This document shows, piece after piece, positions 52,135 through 59,829 of a DNA stretch of 64,000 nt. A model generated the notes under the pieces. The model ran no database searches. It was not told where the DNA came from and saw only the letters and a list, made by a program, of their open reading frames with translations. The position numbers were made by a program, and so were the translations under genes. Where the stretch lies: IMG/VR virus record IMGVR_UViG_3300009129_001283, positions 1 to 64,000 of that record; one strand, written 5' to 3'. Each line of letters opens with the position of its first letter. Positions within the stretch are counted from its first letter, which is position 1. The DNA is from a virus.

Positions 52135-53982
52135 CTAATTTTCTTCCGAGCCGTAGCCGCGCTCTTTTCCAGACTCGTAAGATTCTACTTCCGTCTTAAT
52201 CTTCTCCGCTACATTGCTAGCATTTTTTCTAGCTTCCTGCCCTTTGGCAATAGCCTTGTTTCTGGACGCCTCCCCTTCAGGGGCAAAGAAATATCCATTA
52301 ACATTCTCGGACAAAGCCTGAACTTCTTCAAAAATTCCAGCGAGGCTTTTCTCTAAGATATCAATATATCTTGATGCCATGCGCTTGAGTGCCTCGCCTG
52401 AATAGGGGAGTGTCCCAATTGTTTCATGGTCGATGCCCGGTATTGTTGGAAGCTGTGCGGTTGTAATGTTCCACTGTGTTCCGCCTGCGCCTTCAGTGAG
52501 GAGTTCTGCTTGCTCTTGTTGGTGTTCCCAAAGAGCTCTGTTTTCCTCTACGGTAAAAAAGGTCTTATCTTCTTGAACGGTGTGACCAATCTTACCAAGC
52601 AAAGCTCTAAAAAAATCTGAAAATGTTTTTACTTGCCCACTGTCATACTCGCTCTTGACGAGCCTCAAGTAATTCTTTTCGAATTTTCTTGTCAGCTTGC
52701 CCACTTTCTTTTCCAATGACTGCCTCCATGCGGAGACTCCCTCTTCCGGATAGAATTGTTTAAAATATTCGTCCATGTCTCGAACAAGCTTCAATATACG
52801 AGAGTCTAGCATCTCCTCTGGGCCGCTCAGAGACTTCCATTGTGCCATAAGAGCTTTTTCAACTTTTAAAACTCTTCTAAAATATAGCTCGAACTTCTCA
52901 GTTCTCTCTGGTGCGCCCCAGCGAGTTGGGTCGTTAAACGCTAGATCGGGGTTTCCGAAGTCGCGACCAGTTCCGTCATCAGCAACATCGTCCTTTGTTT
53001 TTGTTTCTGCGCTCCTGGTGTATCCCTTTGTCATCTTCAGGAGGTTATAAGCGCCCTCCTCATCGTTCGCCTCGATTGCAGACTGGATCTTCCTTATCAT
53101 GCCATCGGCAGACCTTGCGATCCTACCAGATTTGGGAGCAAATAATTTAGCACCCGATGCAGAAAGCTTGCCTTGCTCGACATAGGCGATTGCATTGATG
53201 AAGTTGTTTTTCCTAAGTTCAAAAGATTCCAAAGACATCTCTTTTCCGTCCTTGCGAGCGATCACATACAACATTCCATTTGGCCAGTCTGTCCACAGTG
53301 CATCTACTAGGTTTGTATAACTCCCCTCGATGTCCGTCCCTTGGCCAAGAAGCTTGAGGCTGACTGGCTTCGAGCCGCCTGAAGTCTTAATGGTCGTGAA
53401 AGCAACCAAATCCTCAATAGGTAGGTTTCCTTTTTCCGATCTTTCAGATCTCTGCTCGCCCTGAAAAAGTGCTGCTAAGAAGCCCTCGAAAACAAAACCC
53501 GCAGAAGCCTCGTTGAAGCTCCTGATAACTGCAGTAAGTGACTCAAGGGCAATAAGACCTGCTAAAATTTCCCTAACGCCTCCGCGAGAGCCGATGGTAC
53601 CCTTGGGGTTATAAATAACTGTATTGAAGTTTTGAAGGCGTTGGGCCACTGTTGCACCGCCACGAGATAGGGCTTTGAAGATACTATTAATCTGCTTTCT
53701 TTCCATAGACCTTGGGTCGCCCCAAGCCTCGGTGGGGGTATACTTCGGGAGCGATAGAATAAACTGCTTTACCCTCGCAGCCTTAGTCTTGGCTTTGGCC
53801 TCTGTCTTGGGCTCTTCCTTTTTAAACTTTTGCTCCTTAGCCGAGTTCCACGACTCATTCACAAGAGTGGGCATGTCATCCATTATGCTCTCGATGAGTT
53901 CTTGCAATCCTGGCGCATCCTCATAGGTCTTGGCCTTGCTCTTTTCTTCATAATATTTTTTAATGTTTTTATCCCAACTCAT
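52135..53982 (-). CDS. Large protein with PD-(D/E)XK-like motif pattern
   Basis: 615 residues. Around 166-210 the order E166 (FVFEGFLAALFQ), D191 (LPIEDLVAF) and S208-x-K210 (VSLKLLGQ) resembles the acidic-acidic-Lys set of PD-(D/E)XK nucleases, though the middle motif is weak. The N-terminus is charged helix, the C-terminal 300 residues are helical. Position between groEL and amidase suggests a virion or packaging-related protein. Assignment is tentative. Confidence 0.6.
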   Translation of the reverse strand: MSWDKNIKKYYEEKSKAKTYEDAPGLQELIESIMDDMPTLVNESWNSAKEQKFKKEEPKTEAKAKTKAARVKQFILSLPKYTPTEAWGDPRSMERKQINSIFKALSRGGATVAQRLQNFNTVIYNPKGTIGSRGGVREILAGLIALESLTAVIRSFNEASAGFVFEGFLAALFQGEQRSERSEKGNLPIEDLVAFTTIKTSGGSKPVSLKLLGQGTDIEGSYTNLVDALWTDWPNGMLYVIARKDGKEMSLESFELRKNNFINAIAYVEQGKLSASGAKLFAPKSGRIARSADGMIRKIQSAIEANDEEGAYNLLKMTKGYTRSAETKTKDDVADDGTGRDFGNPDLAFNDPTRWGAPERTEKFELYFRRVLKVEKALMAQWKSLSGPEEMLDSRILKLVRDMDEYFKQFYPEEGVSAWRQSLEKKVGKLTRKFEKNYLRLVKSEYDSGQVKTFSDFFRALLGKIGHTVQEDKTFFTVEENRALWEHQQEQAELLTEGAGGTQWNITTAQLPTIPGIDHETIGTLPYSGEALKRMASRYIDILEKSLAGIFEEVQALSENVNGYFFAPEGEASRNKAIAKGQEARKNASNVAEKIKTEVESYESGKERGYGSEEN

Positions 53983-53991
53983 AGTTGTTCC

Positions 53992-54609
53992 TCACTTTTT
54001 GAATAGCTTTGAAAAGTCGAACCCCAAAGGGTCTGTTTTGTTTGATGAAATATGATAATGCCCAAGCACTCCCTTAAACTTCTGAGGGTCTTTGATGACA
54101 CCCTTCCACGAGGGCGTAACAATGGGGAGGCTATAATGAGCGCACAGTGTGCCGACGAGGGCCCTTAGTGCGGCTTCTTGCTCTGGATAGAAACCAAGAC
54201 GCTCTGACCTCTCAACACCATGAACCTTCTCTGCTCTCCACAGTGGCCTTGGCTTGTCCTTGTCTTGGTATTTTAGATAGACTGGGTTTGCTACCTCAAT
54301 GCCGACGCTTTGTGTGTTCACGCCACGGGCATGCCAAGCAATATCGTTGGCATCCATTAGTTGTATTATCGTTCCGTCAGTGTCGATACAGAAGTGGACT
54401 GACAGGCCACGGTTCTTAATTACGCGATGACACATCTCTGAGTCTAGGCAACCATCCCAATGAACCACCACACTTCTCACTCGGCGTCGGGACGTTCTCA
54501 TTCTCATGTTGTCCTCCGGCAGACTCCACTTTGGCTCCTCTTTGAAGGTTACAACCTTATCCCACTCTACTGGAATTTCTTTATCGTCAATAATAATTGA
54601 AGATTTCAT
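53992..54609 (-). CDS. N-acetylmuramoyl-L-alanine amidase (Amidase_2 type)
   Basis: 205 residues from ATG 54609 (GGAGAGCAAGAA). An ATG at 54744 with AAGGTGG would add 45 residues and overlap the upstream gene. VRSVVVHWDG (H50), AWHARG (H93), VGIEVANP (E105), GHYHISSNKTDPLGFDF (H184, K191, D193) follow the PGRP/T7-lysozyme fold, a zinc amidase that cuts the bond between MurNAc and L-Ala. Endolysin candidate. Confidence 0.9.
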   Translation of the reverse strand: MKSSIIIDDKEIPVEWDKVVTFKEEPKWSLPEDNMRMRTSRRRVRSVVVHWDGCLDSEMCHRVIKNRGLSVHFCIDTDGTIIQLMDANDIAWHARGVNTQSVGIEVANPVYLKYQDKDKPRPLWRAEKVHGVERSERLGFYPEQEAALRALVGTLCAHYSLPIVTPSWKGVIKDPQKFKGVLGHYHISSNKTDPLGFDFSKLFKK

Positions 54610-54664
54610 TTCTTGCTCTCCGAACCCACCCTCTTCTGGTGTAGTATATAGTGCCTCGGAGCTC

Positions 54665-54994
54665 CTAATCGTTATTTTTGGTCTTTTTCTTGCGGGACTT
54701 ATAATGCTTAGGAGGGTCTGTAGGAATGTAAACAATGTTTCCATCTTGCCACCTTATTTCTACTTTATCATCAAGAAACTTGTTTAAGTTCTTGAAGTGT
54801 CGGAGTATTTCACTCTCGGACATCTTTTTATTCACTCTGTTGGAGAGACAGTGACGAAGCACTGAATTTACAAGAAAAGCTTTTTCTGCGTGGTAGACGC
54901 CCATCTTAACATAACAGAACCTTTTATCTTCCATGAGCTTGTCAAGGAAGTTGTCCACCAGTTCTGTTTCGTAGTTCTCAGTTTTCATCTCCAT
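54665..54994 (-). CDS. Hypothetical protein
   Basis: 109 residues. KMGVYHAEKAFLVNSVLRHC and ILRHFKNLNKFLDDKVEIRW with a basic tail (HYKSRKKKTKNND). Possible winged-helix like order of helices and strand, not confirmed. Upstream of the amidase. Confidence 0.5.
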   Translation of the reverse strand: MEMKTENYETELVDNFLDKLMEDKRFCYVKMGVYHAEKAFLVNSVLRHCLSNRVNKKMSESEILRHFKNLNKFLDDKVEIRWQDGNIVYIPTDPPKHYKSRKKKTKNND

Positions 54995-55412
54995 CTTGTT
55001 TCCTGCTATCTTCCTTTTCCTGAAGCTTACGAGCTTCTATAAGTAAATAGTAGGCATTGACGTTATTCATGGCTTCTTCCCATGTTCGGTGTTCGAATTC
55101 ACGACGAACATGCTCCGGAAAGTTTTCAGAGATGATCTCCAATACTTTTTTTCTCCATGATTTCAGGTCATCACTGTCCTCATTTTCATAGAGTTTTAAG
55201 ACCTCTCCGCTGTCTCCACGGGACAGGCATCGTTCGCGCAGATCTTCCAGCCTTTCCTCAACTCTCATATCCATCTCCTTTGCAAGATTAAGAAACTCCA
55301 TCTCAATCATGATGCCGATCTTAGTGAAAAAGAAGCCTACCTGAGAAAGTCCCAGCAGCCACCGTATTGAGTACCCTATAAAAAAGCACAGAAAACATAA
55401 TATAAAAGTCAT
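54978..55412 (-). CDS. Membrane-anchored helical protein
   Basis: 144 residues from ATG 55412 (TGGAG upstream); 55466 lies inside the terminator. Two hydrophobic helices in the first 40 residues (MTFILCFLCFFIGYSIRWLL), then soluble charged helices (EMDMRVEERLEDLRERCLSR). Spanin- or anchor-like; unknown. Confidence 0.55.
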   Translation of the reverse strand: MTFILCFLCFFIGYSIRWLLGLSQVGFFFTKIGIMIEMEFLNLAKEMDMRVEERLEDLRERCLSRGDSGEVLKLYENEDSDDLKSWRKKVLEIISENFPEHVRREFEHRTWEEAMNNVNAYYLLIEARKLQEKEDSRKQDGDEN

Positions 55413-55423
55413 ATAAACTCCAT

Positions 55424-55463
55424 AAAAAAAGCTCGCAATACTAACATTGTAGCACTGCGAGCT
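55424..55463 (-). terminator. Rho-independent terminator after acidic protein gene
   Basis: Sense 14-bp stem, 5' AGCTCGCAGTGCTA and 3' TAGTATTGCGAGCT, loop CAATGT, then seven T. Two pairs are G-U in this strand and would be A-C mismatches on the other, so the hairpin belongs to the minus-strand RNA. Confidence 0.9.
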
Positions 55464-55484
55464 CAAAAAATTAAGGGAGCTTTT

Positions 55485-56129
55485 TTATTTTTTAGAAGCT
55501 TTTGCCTCTTCCTTGAGGGCGGCAATAACTTTGGCAACGATGTTCTCCATCATTGTGTCTTGCTCACTAACTTCTTTGGCGTCCTCTTCTTCGACCTTCT
55601 CTTCCTCTAGGGGAAGTTCGTCGTCTTCGGGTTCGCCTTCGGGTCCGGGAAGTTCAGGGGCATCCATGTCCATATCGTCTGGTGCCGTTTCTCCTCCGCC
55701 AAGTAACTTTTGCAATACTGCAGAAGCTTGCGAAAGAGCTGCCAAGTCCTCGTCGGAAAGCTCAACGGTTTCCCCACCTTCGTCGCCAAGGCCGTCATCA
55801 GCAGCCAACTCTTCGTCGCCGTCAGTTGGCTCCGGCAGAGGTGGCTCTTCAGCCATTTCGTCTACTTTCTCTTCGGCTTCTTCGACTTTTTCTTCGGCTT
55901 CGGAAACTTCTTCTTCCTTGAGCTCTACTTCTTCGTCGATAGCTTCGTCTTTGGCTTCAGAAGTGGTTTCTTCTTCTTCCTCTTTAATTTCTTCCTCTTC
56001 CTTAATCTCTTCTTCTTCCTTGACAAACTTGTCGTCGATGAAGTTTTCAGAAAGAGCATCAATGTTGGCAAGCGTCATAAAGCGACGAATAGTGCCTTCA
56101 TTTAAAAGTTTTTCTTTTTTTGTAGTCAT
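55485..56129 (-). CDS. Highly acidic protein, scaffold-like
   Basis: 214 residues from ATG 56129 (GGGAG upstream). Begins MTTKKEKLLNEGTIRRFMTL, ANIDALSENFID, an N-terminal helix of a kind I recall in T4-like marine phage head proteins, then a Glu/Asp-rich low-complexity stretch (over half of the residues are acidic or alanine) and a short helical end (MMENIVAKVIAALKEEAKAS). Suggests a prohead core or internal protein; inference. Confidence 0.6.
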   Translation of the reverse strand: MTTKKEKLLNEGTIRRFMTLANIDALSENFIDDKFVKEEEEIKEEEEIKEEEEETTSEAKDEAIDEEVELKEEEVSEAEEKVEEAEEKVDEMAEEPPLPEPTDGDEELAADDGLGDEGGETVELSDEDLAALSQASAVLQKLLGGGETAPDDMDMDAPELPGPEGEPEDDELPLEEEKVEEEDAKEVSEQDTMMENIVAKVIAALKEEAKASKK

Positions 56130-56177
56130 TTCAAAGATCTCCCTTTTTTGGTTTGTGTGGCCCACAGAGGGCAAAAT

Positions 56178-56194
56178 ACACCTATAAATAGTGT
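56178..56194 (-). promoter_or_regulatory. CTATTTATAG box upstream of acidic protein gene
   Basis: Sense ACAC-TATTTATAG-GTGT gives a 4-bp stem with the box in the loop, about 50 nt before the ATG. One of the recurrent boxes. Confidence 0.45.
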
Positions 56195-56226
56195 GCAAAG
56201 TTGCAAAAAGTACTAAAACCGATAAT

Positions 56227-56532
56227 TTATTCTTCCGAAAATGCCTTATACATCTTTTCTATCGCGGCATTTTGTATTTGTAGTATCCTGACATTGCTCA
56301 AACCCCCTAAGCGAGAAGCTGTTTCGCTGAGTGTGAGTTTGTCGCTATTTTGAACAGTTGCATACACGCAGTTATATTCTTTTCTATAGTTAATCCAGCC
56401 TCTGCATTCCTTGTTCGGGCAAGCAGTTTCGTACCTGTAGCACATGCGAGTACACTCTGGCACCTCAAAGTTGTCTATTAATTTGTTGTCGTTCACTACC
56501 AGTTCTTCGACGATATTAAATTTATATTTCAT
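56227..56532 (-). CDS. Sigma-region-4-like protein with zinc site
   Basis: 101 residues. LTLSETASRLGGLSNVRILQ and IQNAAIEKM match the helix-turn-helix of sigma-70 region 4 (cf. S.x.E.A..LG...xRI.QI...A). Cysteines in PECTRMCYRYETACPNKECRGW and NC may bind zinc. A region-4-only protein could act as a phage late sigma-like or clamp-type factor. RNA-polymerase partner unknown. Confidence 0.6.
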   Translation of the reverse strand: MKYKFNIVEELVVNDNKLIDNFEVPECTRMCYRYETACPNKECRGWINYRKEYNCVYATVQNSDKLTLSETASRLGGLSNVRILQIQNAAIEKMYKAFSEE

Positions 56533-56887
56533 CTATGTCTTCCTCCTCGTTACTAATAAAGTCATATACTTTGTCCAATTCCTCTTCTGTTAAGCCATGC
56601 ATAAATTTTCTATGGATTTCTTTCCCCGCTTCGCGTTCCTCAATAGAGATCTTGCGATACTTCGGATAGCTTTGAATATTCTTCTTCTCTTTCATCTCTG
56701 CAACTATCTCTATCACCCTTGGGTCGTCATCAATATAACTCTGCACCAAGGTTCTCATAAAGGTGCTGAAACCTACTCCATCGAAAACCAACTTATTCTT
56801 GAGCTTCACATACATGTCATCGAGTGACTGGAAGTAAAGCTTCTTTGGCATGGTGATGCGGCCATATTGTGGCTTCTTGTCTGTCAC
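56522..56887 (-). CDS. Putative ribbon-helix-helix protein
   Basis: 121 residues. YGRITMPKKLYFQSLDDMYV, FSTFMRTLVQSYIDDDPRVI has a strand and two helices in ribbon-helix-helix order, as in phage Arc-like regulators. Overlaps the sigma-4-like gene by 11 bp, suggesting a joint regulatory unit. Confidence 0.55.
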   Translation of the reverse strand: MTDKKPQYGRITMPKKLYFQSLDDMYVKLKNKLVFDGVGFSTFMRTLVQSYIDDDPRVIEIVAEMKEKKNIQSYPKYRKISIEEREAGKEIHRKFMHGLTEEELDKVYDFISNEEEDIDEI

Positions 56888-57909
56888 TGTTTCAGTCCGT
56901 TGTCCAAGATATGTGGGCGGCTCTCTATTGTCCCTGCCCCTGTCTGTCGAATAAACTCAGCAGTCGCATGCAACTCCTTGATGCTCTTCACCCCAGAATA
57001 GGACAGGCCACTTGAAATACCAGAAACAAAATCTTTTATAATTTTTTCCACGGGGCCCTTATATGGTACGCGATGGGACACGCCCTCGACAACAGAGGCT
57101 TTGCCTCGCCAGTCTTTTTGTGCACCTTCCGATGCCATGCCGCGAAGCATCTTATATGGCTTGCCCTTCTTATCCTTCTTGAGCTCCCCAGGAGCCTCGT
57201 CAGTACCCGCTAGCATCGAGCCCACCATCACAATGTCAGCACCTGCTGCAAGGGCTTTAACGGCGTCTCCGGAGCTCCTAATGCCACCGTCAGCAACGAT
57301 GGTGAGTCCAGTGTCGGCTAGCGCACATTCTTGCACCGCTGTGAAGTTTGGAACGCCATGTCCAGTCACTATTCTGGTGCTGCAGCAACTTCCACCGCCG
57401 AGGCCAACCCGAACAGAGTCTGCTCCCCATTCTTGCAAGTCTTCACATGCCTTGGCAGTGGCGACGTTTCCCGCCATGATGTGTATATTGTTGGTAAAAA
57501 TACCCCTCAGTTCAGAGATGGCTTTCCTAACATGCTCATGGTGGCCATGAGCAGTATCAACACAAAAGAACTCGCAACCAAGAGTGAAAAGGGCCTCTGC
57601 CCTCTCCATAAAGTCTCCGGTAGCAGGTATTGCTGCGCCGCACTCTGCCTTATCCGCACGAACACGGTCAAACATGTCCACTTGTTCTTCGATGGTGTTG
57701 TAGCGATGTAGGATACCAATAGCCCCGTTGAGGTAAAGCGCCTTTGCCATATCGACTCCACACACTGTATCCATCGGTGCGGCTATCAGCGGCACGTCTA
57801 GTTTCGTGTAGTTATCCATAACCGTTGTGGTGTCAACCTTGGTGCGGCTCTTAACTTTGCTATATTTTGGTACGATCAGCACATCATCGTATGATAAACC
57901 CAACTTCAT
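56884..57909 (-). CDS. IMP dehydrogenase/GMP reductase family enzyme
   Basis: 341 residues, barrel fold without CBS domains. APMDTV, GAIGILHRY, AGNVATAKA, GLGGGSCCSTRIVTGHGVP with C176 at the catalytic cysteine position, ADGGIRSSGD and VGSMLAGTDE. The VTGHGVP loop and HRVPYKGP resemble IMPDH, but the IMPDH Arg-Tyr dyad region reads SEGAQKDWRGK instead of GSxxRYF, so GMPR activity or another is possible. Interconverts IMP, XMP or GMP in guanine nucleotide supply. Confidence 0.88.
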   Translation of the reverse strand: MKLGLSYDDVLIVPKYSKVKSRTKVDTTTVMDNYTKLDVPLIAAPMDTVCGVDMAKALYLNGAIGILHRYNTIEEQVDMFDRVRADKAECGAAIPATGDFMERAEALFTLGCEFFCVDTAHGHHEHVRKAISELRGIFTNNIHIMAGNVATAKACEDLQEWGADSVRVGLGGGSCCSTRIVTGHGVPNFTAVQECALADTGLTIVADGGIRSSGDAVKALAAGADIVMVGSMLAGTDEAPGELKKDKKGKPYKMLRGMASEGAQKDWRGKASVVEGVSHRVPYKGPVEKIIKDFVSGISSGLSYSGVKSIKELHATAEFIRQTGAGTIESRPHILDNGLKQ

Positions 57910-57957
57910 TTGCTGTCCTTTAGAAAAATTTTGGGGCGATTTCGGCGGCGCAAGCGC

Positions 57958-58266
57958 CTAAGCCTCTAATAAAAGCCACCGCTCGGAAAACCCGCCTCGG
58001 TCGCGGCGTTTCTTGAGGCGTTCTTCGTCGAGGGCGGCCTGAGTATACCCAAGTTCCGTGGCCAGCGCAAGGATAACCTCATGAATGTCTGCAAGCTCCT
58101 CTACATTTGGATCTGTCAGGAACTCCGCGACCTCCTCAACGAGCTTGTTTCTTAGGTGGTAAAAATATTCCCCGTCGGTATCTACCCTTCGAAGGTAATA
58201 CTCACCACCGCGCTCTTCTAGTATGTCAGGTATACCATCCCTTACGAGTTTATTATACTTCTTCAT
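57958..58266 (-). CDS. MazG-like nucleotide pyrophosphohydrolase
   Basis: 102 residues. Starts YNKLVRDGIPDILEERG, the signature of the phosphoribosyl-ATP/MazG-like family (YNKLVRDxIP), with EEVAEFL and ELADIHEVILAL supplying the acidic metal ligands. Hydrolyses nucleoside triphosphates to monophosphates; ATGA overlap with dUTPase. Confidence 0.88.
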   Translation of the reverse strand: MKKYNKLVRDGIPDILEERGGEYYLRRVDTDGEYFYHLRNKLVEEVAEFLTDPNVEELADIHEVILALATELGYTQAALDEERLKKRRDRGGFSERWLLLEA

Positions 58267-58751
58267 TTTGCACCGCCATCTGTGCTGCCAAGTGCACCGT
58301 CGCCTCTCTCTGAGATGGTGATGGGGTACCAGTCATATGGCTCGGCACTTGTTTCTAGGGCCCGAAAATGTACAACAGGAATCATAACTGCCTGAGCAAT
58401 TTTTGTACCTGGGGTTATGACCTGTGTTTCCTTGCCAATGTTGTGGATGTTCACAAACACCTCTCCGTCGTAGCCGCTATCAACAACGCATGCGCCGACC
58501 ACAAGGCTTCTCTTTGATGCCACACTACTGCGGTTTTTAATCTCTAGCATGTAGCCATGCGGGACGCCGAAGCGATAACCAGTCTGGAGCAATACACTTT
58601 CTCCTGGCTCGATGGGCTTGGCATCCTTCTCTGGATGAGGTAGTATACCTTCATGCTCTGGGTTGTAATACAGATCCAAGCCTGCATCGCTTGGGTTTGA
58701 GCGAGTAGGTGGCTTGACGTTCTCTCGCACTCTTTTCATTTCAATAATCAT
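58263..58751 (-). CDS. dut: dUTP diphosphatase
   Basis: 162 residues. The five dUTPase motifs are present: PSDAGLDLYY, IKNRSSVASK, VVDSGYDGEVFVNIHN, GTKIAQAVMIPV and the C-terminal ERGDGALGSTD. Hydrolyses dUTP to dUMP. Operon with MazG and the methyltransferase (ATGA overlaps). Confidence 0.95.
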   Translation of the reverse strand: MIIEMKRVRENVKPPTRSNPSDAGLDLYYNPEHEGILPHPEKDAKPIEPGESVLLQTGYRFGVPHGYMLEIKNRSSVASKRSLVVGACVVDSGYDGEVFVNIHNIGKETQVITPGTKIAQAVMIPVVHFRALETSAEPYDWYPITISERGDGALGSTDGGAK

Positions 58752-59818
58752 TTTAACTCCTTTTCAATAACAATAACAAATTCTACGTTCTTCTTTTTCT
58801 TGGCTTTCTCGGCCTTGTCTCCGCCAGCGCCGATCCTAGACATGACATGTCGGTCATGAATCTTAGAATGAACCTTGTAACTCTTATACTGCTCACAGAG
58901 GCTAATCATCTCATCATATGAGATAAGACCCTCGTCACTATAGGAAAACACGCAATACTGAACTGGGAGCCTGTCCACCAACTTCTTTGTTGCGTCCAGT
59001 GCGCCCTTCGATGAATACCAAGGACTAGCCATGTTCATATCTCGCTTGTCAGAAGACTTGACCCTATCGGCTCGTCTGTTGGTTTTTAAGCCAACCTCTG
59101 GCTTGTCCCACTTAGTGATGCTGTCCCAAATATGATAATATGTGGAATAGTCTGCAGCGGTATAAGGTGGGTCGATGTAGGCAACGGATGCTTCGGGATA
59201 TTCTAACAACAGGGCATCGCCAGTAAGGTGTTCCCCTGTTGGGCCTGGAACTGATGCCAACATCTTGAACTTCATGTCTTCGCTAGAGCGTGTGCTCTTC
59301 CACTCTTTCAAATATGCTTGCTGCAGGCCAACAGTGTTGTCCACTTTGTCCAAGGCAAAGATGATACAGGCAATGAGATAGTGCTTATCCACATCTGAAA
59401 CCTCTAGGGATTCCACGTAGTCTCTCGCTGCATCTGCTCTCTTGCCGTTTTTTGGTTTCCAAACTCGGACAACATTGTCATTGCCGTCCTTCGACAGTAC
59501 ATCACAATAATTTTCTGTAAGCCATCCCGCCTTGGGCTCAAGCTTATTCATGTTGTCGATGTGCTCCTTTAGGTGACTCATGTCTCCATTGTTGCAGATG
59601 AAAGCCTTGCTATAGGCTTCGGTGGCCCAAGCCATGTCGCTAGTTGTAACTTTGTATCCGAGCTTCTTAAAAGACTGTGCAACTCTAGTTGTTCCTGCGA
59701 ACACATCAATAAGTGTCTTATCTTTTACCTCTAGTCCCTCAATAACTTCGCAAATGAGGGGCATAATTTTATTCTTAGAGCCGAGGTATCGAACTCCGTA
59801 TGTTGTGTAATCAGTCAT
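58748..59818 (-). CDS. DNA N6-adenine methyltransferase, class D12 (Dam-like)
   Basis: 356 residues. RYLGSKNKI (11-19), DVFAGTTRVA (38-48), and DPPY at 216-219 (AYIDPPYT) in the alpha-class order of D12/Dam enzymes. Long C-terminal half with specificity region. Adjacent to a PD-(D/E)XK gene upstream, which makes a restriction-modification pair possible. Confidence 0.9.
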   Translation of the reverse strand: MTDYTTYGVRYLGSKNKIMPLICEVIEGLEVKDKTLIDVFAGTTRVAQSFKKLGYKVTTSDMAWATEAYSKAFICNNGDMSHLKEHIDNMNKLEPKAGWLTENYCDVLSKDGNDNVVRVWKPKNGKRADAARDYVESLEVSDVDKHYLIACIIFALDKVDNTVGLQQAYLKEWKSTRSSEDMKFKMLASVPGPTGEHLTGDALLLEYPEASVAYIDPPYTAADYSTYYHIWDSITKWDKPEVGLKTNRRADRVKSSDKRDMNMASPWYSSKGALDATKKLVDRLPVQYCVFSYSDEGLISYDEMISLCEQYKSYKVHSKIHDRHVMSRIGAGGDKAEKAKKKKNVEFVIVIEKELK

Positions 59819-59829
59819 TGTTTCTCCTA

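Noticed and set aside
55513-56187. Rightward 224-codon Ser-rich ORF
   Set aside because: It is the antisense of the Glu/Asp-rich leftward gene; serine runs are the complement of GAA/GAG codons and there is no ribosome-binding site.
12532-56191. TATAAATAG sequences as T4-type late promoters for the leftward genes
   Set aside because: The motif lies on the plus strand and would fire away from the adjacent leftward genes; I kept the observation as an unexplained box instead.
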